Positions 19,712-27,551 of a DNA stretch of 28,763 nucleotides are shown here, one piece after another. How positions within the stretch are numbered: position 1 is the stretch's first letter; every line of letters starts with the position of its first letter. The DNA lies in contig CAKPKG010000016.1 of the NCBI GenBank assembly GCA_934167165.1, positions 1 through 28,763 of the forward strand. The letters run 5' to 3'. Origin of the DNA: an uncultured Clostridia bacterium. GTDB taxonomy: Bacteria > Bacillota > Clostridia > TANB77 > CAG-508. The notes beneath the pieces are model-generated. The model did no database searches and had not been told where the DNA came from. It worked only from the letters and a program-made list of their open reading frames with translations. The position numbers and the translations under genes were made by a program.

Positions 19712-19833
19712 ATGTGAAGTTAGAGGTGTGATGTGGGATGTGGGATTTATATTGTCAAAGCTTCGTAGACTTTTCTCTATTTTCACACTTCGCACCTCAA
19801 ACCTCGCACTTCGTGAAATTCCAATTTACCTTT
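19712..19833. repeat. Intergenic repeat, copy B, upstream of the SDR gene
   Basis: Shares GTGTGATGTGGGA, GTGGGATTTATAT, GCTTCG, the CACTTCGCACTTC-type arm and the end AATTTACCTTT with copy A. The internal arms are inverted, giving a long imperfect hairpin as in MITE-like elements. No transposase is nearby. Confidence 0.75.
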
Positions 19834-19904
19834 ATTGTTTGCTCCATTATATCAGATATTTACAAATTTTAATAGTTTTACTTTATTTATTTTCATTTTT
19901 GTTA

Positions 19905-19910
19905 TATAAT
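19905..19910 (+). promoter_or_regulatory. Possible -10 element for leuS
   Basis: A perfect TATAAT about 79 bases upstream of the leuS start. The -35 position shows only a weak TTTATT. The leader of about 70 bases is too short for a T-box riboswitch. Confidence 0.35.
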
Positions 19911-19988
19911 CTTTTCAATATTGTTTATGGAACTTTCACTTCTAAGAGTTTTTTTAACATTTATTTTATAGAAATGAGGAGATATGCT

Positions 19989-22397
19989 ATGGATTATAAT
20001 CATAAAGAGATAGAGAAAAAATGGCAAAATTATTGGGATGAAAAGCAAAGTTTTAAAGCAGTTACTGGAGATAATAAAGAACCATATTATATATTGGTAG
20101 AGTTTCCTTATCCTTCTGGAGCTGGTCTTCATGTTGGACATGTTAGAAGTTACACTGCTCAAGATGCTTTGGCTAGACTGAAAAGAATGCAAGGTTATAA
20201 TGTTTTATATCCTATGGGCTGGGATGCTTTTGGTGCTCCTGCTGAACAATATGCTATTAAAAATCATATTCATCCAAAGGAAGCTGTAAAGGAAAATATT
20301 CATACTTTTAAAGGTCAAATGAAAGATTTAGGTTTTTCTTTTGATTGGTCTCGTGAGTTTTCTACTACTGACCCAGATTATTATAAATGGACTCAATGGC
20401 AGTTCTTACAATTTTATAAACATGGTATGGCATATAAGGATACTATTCCTGTAAACTGGTGCCCTACTTGTAAGTCTGTTTTATCTAATGAAGATGCTGC
20501 TGGTGGAGTTTGTGAAAGATGTGGTAGTGCCGTTGAGCAAAAAGAGAAATCTCAATGGATGCTTAAAATGAGCGATTATGCAGAAGATTTATTAAAAGGT
20601 TTAGATGATACTAATTTTGCTGATAGAGTAAAACTTGGTCAAATTAACTGGATTGGTAAATCTACTGGTGTTGAACTTGATGTACAAATTGTTGGTGGAG
20701 GTAAGTTCTCTGTATTTACAACTTGTATTGAAACAGTTTATGGTATTACATTTTTTGTTATTGCTCCTGATGGTAAGCTAATTAAAGAATTAATGCCTAG
20801 AGTAAAAAATAAAGATGAAGTTAATGAATATATTAAAGAAACTGCTAAAAAATCTGCTATGGATAGAACAGAGTTAAATAAAGGTAAAACAGGTTGCAGA
20901 GTAGATGGAATTATGGCTATTAATCCTGTTAACGGAAAAGAAGTTCCTGTATTTTTAGGTGACTTTGTTTTAGGAGACTACGGAACTGGAGCTGTTATGG
21001 CTGTTCCTTCTCATGACCAAAGAGATTTTGAATATGCTGTAGAACACAATTTGGAAATGATTCCTGTTATTGATGGTAGAGATGTTAGCGAATCTGCTTT
21101 TGAGAAACAAGATTATTTAGGTAAAGGTTGTAAATTGATTAATTCTGAAGAGTTTACTGGTCTTACTGTTGAAGAAGCTAAAGAAGCTATTACAAATAAA
21201 TTAGTTGAAAAAGGTATTGCTAGAAAAGTAAACAATTATAAAATGAGAGATTGGGTATTTTCTCGCCAAAGATTCTGGGGAGAACCTATTCCTATGATTT
21301 ATTGTGAAAAATGTGGATGGCAACCAATGAATGAGGAAGATTTACCTTTATTGTTACCAGATGTTGCAGAATATGAACCAACTGAAAGTGGAGAAAGTCC
21401 TCTTGCAAATATTACTGATTGGGTAAATACAACTTGTCCTCATTGTGGTGGAAAGGCTAGAAGGGAAACTGATACAATGCCTAACTGGGCTGGTTCTAGC
21501 TGGTATTTCTTAAGATTTATGGATCCTCATAATGATAAGGAATTTGCTTCGATGGATGCTATGAAATATTGGAATAGAGTTGATTGGTACAATGGCGGAA
21601 TGGAGCATACTGCAAGACATTTGCTATATGCAAGATTTTGGGTTCAATTCTTATATAACATTGGTTTAGTTCCTAAAAAAGAAATGATTTGGACTCGTGT
21701 TAGCCATGGTATGGTTTTAGGTTCTAATAATGAAAAAATGAGTAAATCTAAAGGAAATGTTATTAATCCTGATGATATAGTTAATGAATATGGTGCAGAT
21801 ACTTTAAGACTTTATGAAATGTTTATGGGTGATTATACACAAGATGCTCCTTGGAGTACAGATTCTTTAAGAGGTTGCAAACGTTTTATAGATAAAGTTA
21901 TTCGTTTAAAAGATAAGATTGGTGATGGAGAAGGTTATTCTAAAAAATTAGAACCTATTATCCACAAAACAATTAAAAAGGTTCAAACTGATTTAACAAC
22001 AATGGCATATAACACAGCAGTATCAGCATTAATGATTTTGGCTAATAGCTTTGATGCTGAGGATAAAATAACAAAAGAGGATTATCATTTGTTATTAACT
22101 TTACTTAATCCTATTGCTCCTCATATTACAGAGGAAATAAATGAACAATTAGGATTTAAGCCAATTTGCGAATCTAGCTGGCCTAAATATGATGAGGCTA
22201 AAACAATAGATAGCGAAAAGGAAATTCCTGTTCAAATAAATGGTAAAGTAAAAGCAACTGTTAAAATTGCACTAGATGAAGATGAAGCTAGTGTAAAGGC
22301 AAAAGCCCTTGAAGCTGTTTCTAGTTTGCTAGATGGAAAGAATATTGTAAAAGAAATATATGTAAAGAATAAGATTTATAATATAGTTGTAAAATAG
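19989..22397 (+). CDS. leuS: Leucyl-tRNA synthetase
   Basis: Class Ia synthetase charging tRNA-Leu, 802 residues. The start MDYNHKEIEKKWQ (ATG 19989) has GAGGAG seven bases upstream; the frame is open further upstream but without a start signal. The HIGH-type motif is HVGH at residues 48-51, a zinc-knuckle-like CPTCKS/CERCG pair follows, then the CP1 editing domain (GDYGTGAVMAVPSHDQRDFEYA), the catalytic RQRFWGEP, CPHCGGKARRETDTM, GMEHTARHLLYARFW, and KMSKSKGNV near residue 582. The C-terminal tRNA-binding part ends IYVKNKIYNIVVK. It uses CGT and CGC for arginine but has no in-frame CGG, and it is unbroken. Confidence 0.97.
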   Translation: MDYNHKEIEKKWQNYWDEKQSFKAVTGDNKEPYYILVEFPYPSGAGLHVGHVRSYTAQDALARLKRMQGYNVLYPMGWDAFGAPAEQYAIKNHIHPKEAVKENIHTFKGQMKDLGFSFDWSREFSTTDPDYYKWTQWQFLQFYKHGMAYKDTIPVNWCPTCKSVLSNEDAAGGVCERCGSAVEQKEKSQWMLKMSDYAEDLLKGLDDTNFADRVKLGQINWIGKSTGVELDVQIVGGGKFSVFTTCIETVYGITFFVIAPDGKLIKELMPRVKNKDEVNEYIKETAKKSAMDRTELNKGKTGCRVDGIMAINPVNGKEVPVFLGDFVLGDYGTGAVMAVPSHDQRDFEYAVEHNLEMIPVIDGRDVSESAFEKQDYLGKGCKLINSEEFTGLTVEEAKEAITNKLVEKGIARKVNNYKMRDWVFSRQRFWGEPIPMIYCEKCGWQPMNEEDLPLLLPDVAEYEPTESGESPLANITDWVNTTCPHCGGKARRETDTMPNWAGSSWYFLRFMDPHNDKEFASMDAMKYWNRVDWYNGGMEHTARHLLYARFWVQFLYNIGLVPKKEMIWTRVSHGMVLGSNNEKMSKSKGNVINPDDIVNEYGADTLRLYEMFMGDYTQDAPWSTDSLRGCKRFIDKVIRLKDKIGDGEGYSKKLEPIIHKTIKKVQTDLTTMAYNTAVSALMILANSFDAEDKITKEDYHLLLTLLNPIAPHITEEINEQLGFKPICESSWPKYDEAKTIDSEKEIPVQINGKVKATVKIALDEDEASVKAKALEAVSSLLDGKNIVKEIYVKNKIYNIVVK

Positions 22398-22403
22398 GAA
22401 TAA

Positions 22404-22439
22404 AAAAAAGATTTTGGAAACAATTCCAAAATCTTTTTT
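22404..22439. terminator. Bidirectional terminator between leuS and the cohesin gene
   Basis: Stem AAAGATTTTGGAA against TTCCAAAATCTTT with A and T runs on the two sides, so it can serve both convergent genes. Confidence 0.85.
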
Positions 22440-22467
22440 AAAATGTGTGACAAAACCACTTTTCTTG

Positions 22468-23241
22468 TTACATTTTATTTTTTAAATAATTGTAACTAAA
22501 TATATAATTTATTATTAGCAAAACGCTAATTACCATATGTATAATTCCTATTTTTTTACCTGTTTTAGGAAGTGTTGTTCCTTTTTTCTGAGTTGTATCT
22601 TCATCTCCTTTTTTCTGTTGTGTTTGGTTTTGTTTTTCATCTTGTTGGTCTTTTTTTGACTTTTGCTGTTTATTTTCAGTGTCTTGCTGTTTTTCTTGAT
22701 CTTCTTGGTTCTTTTGGTCTTCTTGGTTCTTTTGGTCTTCTTGGTTTTCCTGGTCTTTTTTCTCTTCTTGATCTGTTTTTTTATTAGTAATTGAAACACT
22801 TGTATTTACTGCTTCTGGGTACAAATCTGTATTTTCATCAGCTATGTTTATATTACTAAAAGATATTGTATCTCCTTCAGTTACATCATTCTTTAACTTT
22901 AATTTTATTGTGAAAATTCCTCCATTTTCTTTCATTCCGTCATTTCTTTGTAAAATTACTTTTCCATTTTCTTCATTAAAGTCAGCCTTCCAACCATTTT
23001 TTCCTTCTACACTACAACTTTCATATAAATTTTTATTATAACTTATAGTTCCTATAACAGTTTCTATTCCGTTTTCTAACGATATATTGCTTATATCTAC
23101 AGATATTTGTATGGTATCACCTGCTATGTAACTATTTTTGTTTTTTGAAAGTGTAATAGCATTATTAGCTGCATAAATTGTGCTGTTACAACCTAATATT
23201 AAAATAATTAATACTATTATTGATATTATTTTTTTATCCAT
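22468..23241 (-). CDS. Sortase-anchored cohesin-like protein (LPKTG)
   Basis: 257 residues. Signal peptide at 1-24 (VLIILILGCNSTIYA). Residues 25-150 form one beta-rich domain with the cohesin pattern: NSYIAGDTIQISVDI at the start, TISYNKNLY in the middle, and ISFSNINIADENTDLYPEAV at the end, comparable with the conserved closing strands of cohesins. A charged Asn/Gln/Glu/Asp/Lys linker follows with NQEDQK repeats, then LPKTG, a hydrophobic segment and the tail NYLKNKM, a classical sortase signal. It begins 3 bases after the stop of the dockerin-bearing VWA gene, whose last codons supply its AAAGGAG ribosome binding site, so the two are translationally coupled. Inferred role: wall anchor for dockerin proteins. 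The cohesin call rests on pattern alone. Confidence 0.75.
   Translation of the reverse strand: MDKKIISIIVLIILILGCNSTIYAANNAITLSKNKNSYIAGDTIQISVDISNISLENGIETVIGTISYNKNLYESCSVEGKNGWKADFNEENGKVILQRNDGMKENGGIFTIKLKLKNDVTEGDTISFSNINIADENTDLYPEAVNTSVSITNKKTDQEEKKDQENQEDQKNQEDQKNQEDQEKQQDTENKQQKSKKDQQDEKQNQTQQKKGDEDTTQKKGTTLPKTGKKIGIIHMVISVLLIINYIFSYNYLKNKM
22692..22757 (-). repeat. Tandem repeat coding for the NQEDQK linker
   Basis: About three to four units of an 18-base repeat encode N-Q-E-D-Q-K, forming the charged stalk between the cohesin-like domain and the LPKTG signal. Confidence 0.8.
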
Positions 23242-23244
23242 TTT

Positions 23245-26200
23245 TTAATCTCCTTTAACCATAAATAAACTAGTATGTGAAAGTTCATTCTCTGCTTCGC
23301 TTCTAATAAAATACTTAACATTTCCCGTTAATGTTTTTACTCCATTTAGAACAAGATATTGAGTTTCTCCTGGAAAATTGTTATTATATATTGCTATTTT
23401 GTATGTATTTGGATTTTTTAGGCTTTGCATAACTTGTGTTCCATTTACGGCATGATTTACTTTTTTTAACAAATATCTTAGTGTGTTCACAAATGTTGAA
23501 CCGCTTGAACCTGATTCAAATAAAAGCACTACTGGATTTCCATTATCTATTTCCTCTATAAGTAATTTAAAGTTATTACTATTATTTATTATTATATCAT
23601 TGTCGTCATTTACTGTTCCATCTTCTTTAAACTGTAATCCATAGTGATATTCTATAGCTTTAAATAGTTGCAAATCAGGATTTTTTTCTAACATTTCATT
23701 ATTAATTTTACTCGTATCTACATATATTAGATCTGCTATTATCTTTCCGTATTTTTCTTTTTGTACTTCTGCTTCTCTTACCGAAATTACTCCACCTGTT
23801 TCTTTTATTAACTTTTTATATTCTTCCTTTAAAACTAAATGCAATTCTTCTTTTCCTTCTTTATAATCTTTATCAAGCTTTTCATAATCAAGACGCTCTT
23901 TATTAGTTAAGGATAAAATTTTACCTATGTTCTCGTTTTTAAATTTAAAACTTGATAATGCTTGCTTGTTTTTAAATAAATCTATATTATTTAGATTATA
24001 TCCATAAACTCCTTTATTTCCATCAATATTTTGCGTTTTTTCTGATTTTAGTTCAAGTATTCCAGTATAATATCTCATTGCAAGTTGTGCTATTCCATAG
24101 CATTGTCCGCCTTCTGAAATGTTAGTACCATAATTTCTAAATGGTAATCCATTTGTGGATGAGGTAAAACCAGAATCAGCAATTACAAGATAATCTTCTT
24201 CATCCTCTGCTCCTTCATTAAATGTTACTCTATTTAAATTCAATGTTGAATATAATTCATTATATATTCCATTTAACGCATCTGCATCATTTGCATGAAA
24301 ATATTTACCACCTGTTGAGTCTGATATTCTTTTTAGATAATTATAATCTACATCATTTCCAATGCCTATTGTTATTATTTTTATATTTTCTTCTTTTGCT
24401 TTTTTTATGGCTTCTTCTATATGCGTTTCACTTTCTTTATCTGTTTCTACTCCATCTGTAATAAGTACAATGTATCTATTATATTTAGTACTTCCATCAC
24501 TTTGCTCAAACCAATATATCATATTTGTTATTGAAGAAGCTATATATGTTCCTGTAAAGTATTCGCCATCTGTTTTTATTTTTTGAATTGCTTCATTTGC
24601 TTTATCTTTATTTGAATCTATTTGATTTAGCAATACGCCTACGTCTGTAAATTTTGCAATTCCAAATTTATAGTTTTCGTCTAATTTGTTTATTATATTT
24701 GAAACTAATTCTAATCTTTTATATTCTGGATCATTACCTGGAAAATCAACAAAATCCTTTTCTTCTTTAAATATGTTTTTGCTTTTTTCAAATGCCTGTT
24801 CTGGTGTATACATTGACCCAGAATTGTCTATTAAAAATACGATTTCATTTCTTATAGAGTTTGCCATAGTAATTTTATCTGCTAATACATACATTGAAAA
24901 ATGATTTAGTTGTGCCTTTGCAATATTATTTTCTGAATCTATTTGCGTTTCTATTAATTCAAAACTATAATTATCCACATCAAAATAATACAGGCTTAAG
25001 TTTTGTTCTTCTATCCCTAATTTTTCAAGCTCTGAATCATCATATTTTATTTCTACATCTGCCTTTTTTAATTTACCTTCTGTATTAAAGTTATATACTG
25101 GACCTACTATTGAATTGTTCTTTTCTAAATCTTTGATTTTTTGTGTATCTATTATAACATCAGCAATATTAGCGTCTCCCTTAAGGTTTAAGCTAACACC
25201 TAACTCTTTATTTTCAGTTTTATATGTAAATTCTTCGTCAGCATCTAATATTCCGATTATTATTCGAGTCCTTTTTTAATGGATTTAAACCTAATCTAAT
25301 CTCATTAATATCTAATATTCCATCGCCATCTGTATCTTTTTTTAATGGGTCAGTCTTATAAATTATTACTTCTTCATAATCACTTAATCCATCTTCATCT
25401 GTATCGCTCTTTAATATATCTGTTTTATATTCTGTTTCCTGTTTATTTGTCAATCCATCTCCGTCGATATCATCATTTTCTGAATATTCAATTGTTTTTG
25501 CCTGTTCACCGTCTAATTCATCTAAATTTATATAATTTATCTCTTTTTCTATAGTCGCTCCAGTTTCTAGTTTTGCTTTTATTATATATTTATCTTCAAT
25601 TTTTGGTATTGTCCATGTTACTTCTGTTCCATTATTCTTATCTAATGTTCCTGAAGAAACTTCCCATTTTATATTATTTATATTTTCACCGTTTTCATTT
25701 AAAGCAATTACTTTATAATTTAATGTGTTTTTTGGTGTAATACTTAAAGAAGCATCACTTTCTAAATCCCACTCGAATTTGCTTTTTTCTTCTTTAAAGA
25801 ATTTAACATTTAATCCTAATATGTAATTTTTAAATTTTGTCAATTCAGTGGCTGTTATTATATTATCATAATTTAAATCCACTGCTTTAAAAAATGTTCC
25901 ACCCAGTGTATTTTTCCCTAAAACATGATTCTTTATCTTTGTAAGGTCTGTAGCAGTTAATTTACCATCTCCATTTACATCTCCTACTACAACTAATTCT
26001 AGCACTTGATTGTTTATATGTATTTTTTTTCCAGTTCCTATTATATTGTCTTCATTTATTATTTCAGTATTATCAATGAAGTGCCTTTTAAATTCATTCA
26101 TATCTGTTCCTGGAAGTATTCTTGTTAAAAAATTATTATCAATTTTATATGTATCTTTTATAAAGCTGTTTGTTGCAAGGCATACATTTCCAAATAATAA

Positions 26201-26245
26201 AATTAATATAAGCAATATAAGTGCAAATAATTTTTTCTTTTCCAT
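23245..26245 (-). CDS. Secreted dockerin / calcium-repeat / VWA protein with a possible cysteine-peptidase domain; +1 frameshift
   Basis: 999 residues once joined. Signal peptide at 1-24 (ending VCLAT). Residues about 86-147 form a dockerin with two loops (GDVNGDGKLTATDL and DLNYDNIITATEL). A beta domain follows, then thrombospondin type 3-like calcium repeats (DIDGDGLTNKQE, DTDEDGLSDYEE, DTDGDGILDINE). The last repeat is cut at codon 331 by CGG (25255-25253); the zero frame ends after 335 residues. Skipping C25255 gives DSNNN-GILDADEE, which aligns residue for residue with the preceding repeat. A VWA domain follows with the MIDAS motif DNSGS at about 473-477. The C-terminal part has GGQCYG (about 711) and NHAVNG (about 930) followed by YNNNFPGE, reminiscent of a papain-like Cys/His pair. 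Dockerin and downstream cohesin suggest wall docking. Confidence 0.87.
25253..25255 (-). other. In-frame CGG +1 frameshift site in a calcium-binding repeat
   Basis: Zero frame AAT-CGG-AAT; skipping C25255 reads AAT-GGA-ATA-TTA-GAT, or N-GILD, matching the GILD of the neighbouring repeat in the same protein. This gives an internal control for the expected glycine. Confidence 0.92.
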
Positions 26246-26658
26246 TTTATATTTTCCCCTCTAATATTATTCATTATCACTTTATCACTTATTTTTAATT
26301 TGTAAAGTTCAGTTTTATTTTGTTTTTATTAATATTATTTTATGCTTTTACGGAAATAGCCTCTATTCGCTCATGTGTCTTTTATATGACTTTTTTATGT
26401 CTTTTTTTACTGTTGGTCACTTTACAGATAATTTTTTTCGTGTAACTATATTTTACCTAAGCCCTCTTTTCATTTTTGTATTTTTTAGATTTTACTGAAT
26501 AATTATTCTCTTATATTTTCTTATTACTTGCATTGTTTGACTTGTTAGCCATTTTATGTTAATATATAAATTATCAAATTCAGGAGGTATTTGATTTCCA
26601 TACGTATTGATTATGGAACAGTGCAAAATTATTTCTAAATTGAAAGGAGTATTCAGCT
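26246..26658. other. Divergent intergenic region between the VWA and MBL genes
   Basis: 413 bases. It holds the MBL promoter (26537-26565), the leader of about 90 bases, and the VWA ribosome binding site (GAGGGG near 26257). A 15-codon TTG-started frame at 26591-26638 follows AGGAGG but has a spacing of only three and no clear role. I see no convincing promoter for the VWA gene and no structured RNA. Confidence 0.5.
26537..26565 (+). promoter_or_regulatory. Promoter for the MBL-fold gene
   Basis: TTGACT (26537-26542), 17 bases, TAATAT (26560-26565), with a TGT just before the -10 box. Confidence 0.65.
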
Positions 26659-27375
26659 TTGTTTTTACATTTTTTAGGAAATGGTGCAGGTTTTGCTGAT
26701 GAGCATACATCTGCATATTTTGTCACTAACAATGAGGATTTTTTCTTAATAGATTGTCCTTGTTCAGCCTTTGTTAAATTGAAACATCTTGATTTATGTA
26801 CATGTAATAAGCTTTACACGCTTATTACTCACACTCATGGAGATCACATTGGGGGATTGGGTCTTTGGGTTCAGTATTGTTTTTTTGTTCTTCAAAAAAA
26901 GGTTACCATATTGGCACCTTCTGAAGAAGTGAAAAAAGACATAATAACTATTCTTACTATTGAAGGAAATGAGCCTAATTGGTATGAAATAAGTGTTATC
27001 TCTCATCATATTGATTCACTCAACCCATATGACGAATTTCCATATATCGAACCAGTCTTAACTGAACATTCTCCTCAACTTTCTGGAAAGTGTTTTGGTT
27101 ATTATATTGAAGCAATTTACGGTAAAGCTTTTGTTTATACCGGCGATACTTCAACTCTGGAACCTTTTAAGGAATTTTTCGATTCTTGTGATGAGCTCTA
27201 TGTAGATACTTCTGTTTCTTATGGTCAGATTCATTTGAAACTTGAAGATGCTCTTCCAGATCTTATAAGATTAACTAATCAAAATATAAAAGTTTATCTT
27301 ATGCATCTGGATAATGAAAAAAGAGCTAAAAAACTTATTAACGGTATTCCAAATATCAAAGTTGCATCAGTTTAA
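26659..27375 (+). CDS. MBL-fold metallohydrolase
   Basis: 238 residues. The TTG start at 26659 follows AAAGGAG by about 9 bases and gives LHFLGNGAGFADEHTSAYF, the usual N-terminus of this fold. The zinc motif THTHGDHIGG is near residue 54, a further conserved histidine lies in LTEHSPQL, the metal-bridging Asp in FVYTGDTSTL, and a final histidine in YLMHLDNE. It resembles the RNase Z/ComA-like hydrolases of unknown substrate; the exact role cannot be told. It stands alone between its own promoter and terminator, with AT content a little lower than its neighbours. It has no in-frame CGG. Confidence 0.88.
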   Translation: MFLHFLGNGAGFADEHTSAYFVTNNEDFFLIDCPCSAFVKLKHLDLCTCNKLYTLITHTHGDHIGGLGLWVQYCFFVLQKKVTILAPSEEVKKDIITILTIEGNEPNWYEISVISHHIDSLNPYDEFPYIEPVLTEHSPQLSGKCFGYYIEAIYGKAFVYTGDTSTLEPFKEFFDSCDELYVDTSVSYGQIHLKLEDALPDLIRLTNQNIKVYLMHLDNEKRAKKLINGIPNIKVASV

Positions 27376-27376
27376 C

Positions 27377-27416
27377 AAAAAGATCCCGGTCAAGTAAAAC
27401 TTGGTCGGGATCTTTT
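27377..27416 (+). terminator. Terminator of the MBL-fold gene
   Basis: Stem AAAAGATCCCGGTCAAG against CTTGGTCGGGATCTTTT with loop TAAAA and two G:U pairs, starting at the stop codon. The A-run and T-run sides make it usable in both directions. Confidence 0.88.
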
Positions 27417-27450
27417 ATATAGTAGGAAATTTCTCATTTCCCACTATATA
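27416..27450. repeat. Inverted repeat after the MBL terminator
   Basis: TATATAGT-A-GGAAAT and ATTTCC-C-ACTATATA pair around TTCTC. It directly follows the terminator hairpin; function unknown. Confidence 0.6.
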
Positions 27451-27513
27451 AAAATGCTATAATCGCTATTGCCTTTGAGATTTCCTCATTTCATTCGGAA
27501 ACTCAAATCGGCG

Positions 27514-27545
27514 AGAACAAAGGGCGACTAAAGTCGCTTTGTTCT
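27514..27545. terminator. Hairpin downstream of purL
   Basis: Stem AGAACAAAG-CGACT against AGTCG-CTTTGTTCT with a two-base GG bulge and loop AA, lying 7 bases after the purL stop. It lacks a U run on the purL strand, so it may be a weak or processed 3' end. Confidence 0.55.
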
Positions 27546-27551
27546 TATATT

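Noticed and set aside
19834..19988. T-box riboswitch ahead of leuS
   Set aside because: The leader after the likely -10 box is only about 70 bases, with no specifier stem, T-box sequence or terminator seen.
22548..22799. Lysine-rich 83-residue frame overlapping the cohesin gene
   Set aside because: Alternative-frame reading of the NQEDQK repeat; no start signal.
765..25255. The six frameshifts as ordinary sequencing or assembly errors
   Set aside because: None is in a homopolymer, all six make the same codon CGG after T, and no other frameshift type is seen. A systematic artefact at TCGG is not favoured because TCGG also occurs in frame-neutral form in intact genes. It cannot be fully excluded without the reads.
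765..25255. prfB-type programmed frameshifting (internal Shine-Dalgarno plus stop codon)
   Set aside because: No site has a properly spaced SD-like element, and only pyrE has a stop codon next to the CGG.
1..26245. Broken genes as pseudogenes
   Set aside because: Each has exactly one break, full conservation on both sides and normal total length; they include enzymes of one essential pathway, and unbroken neighbours show no decay.
26591..26638. Fifteen-codon leader peptide ahead of the MBL gene
   Set aside because: TTG start only three bases after AGGAGG, no informative codon run and no attenuator; chance is likely.
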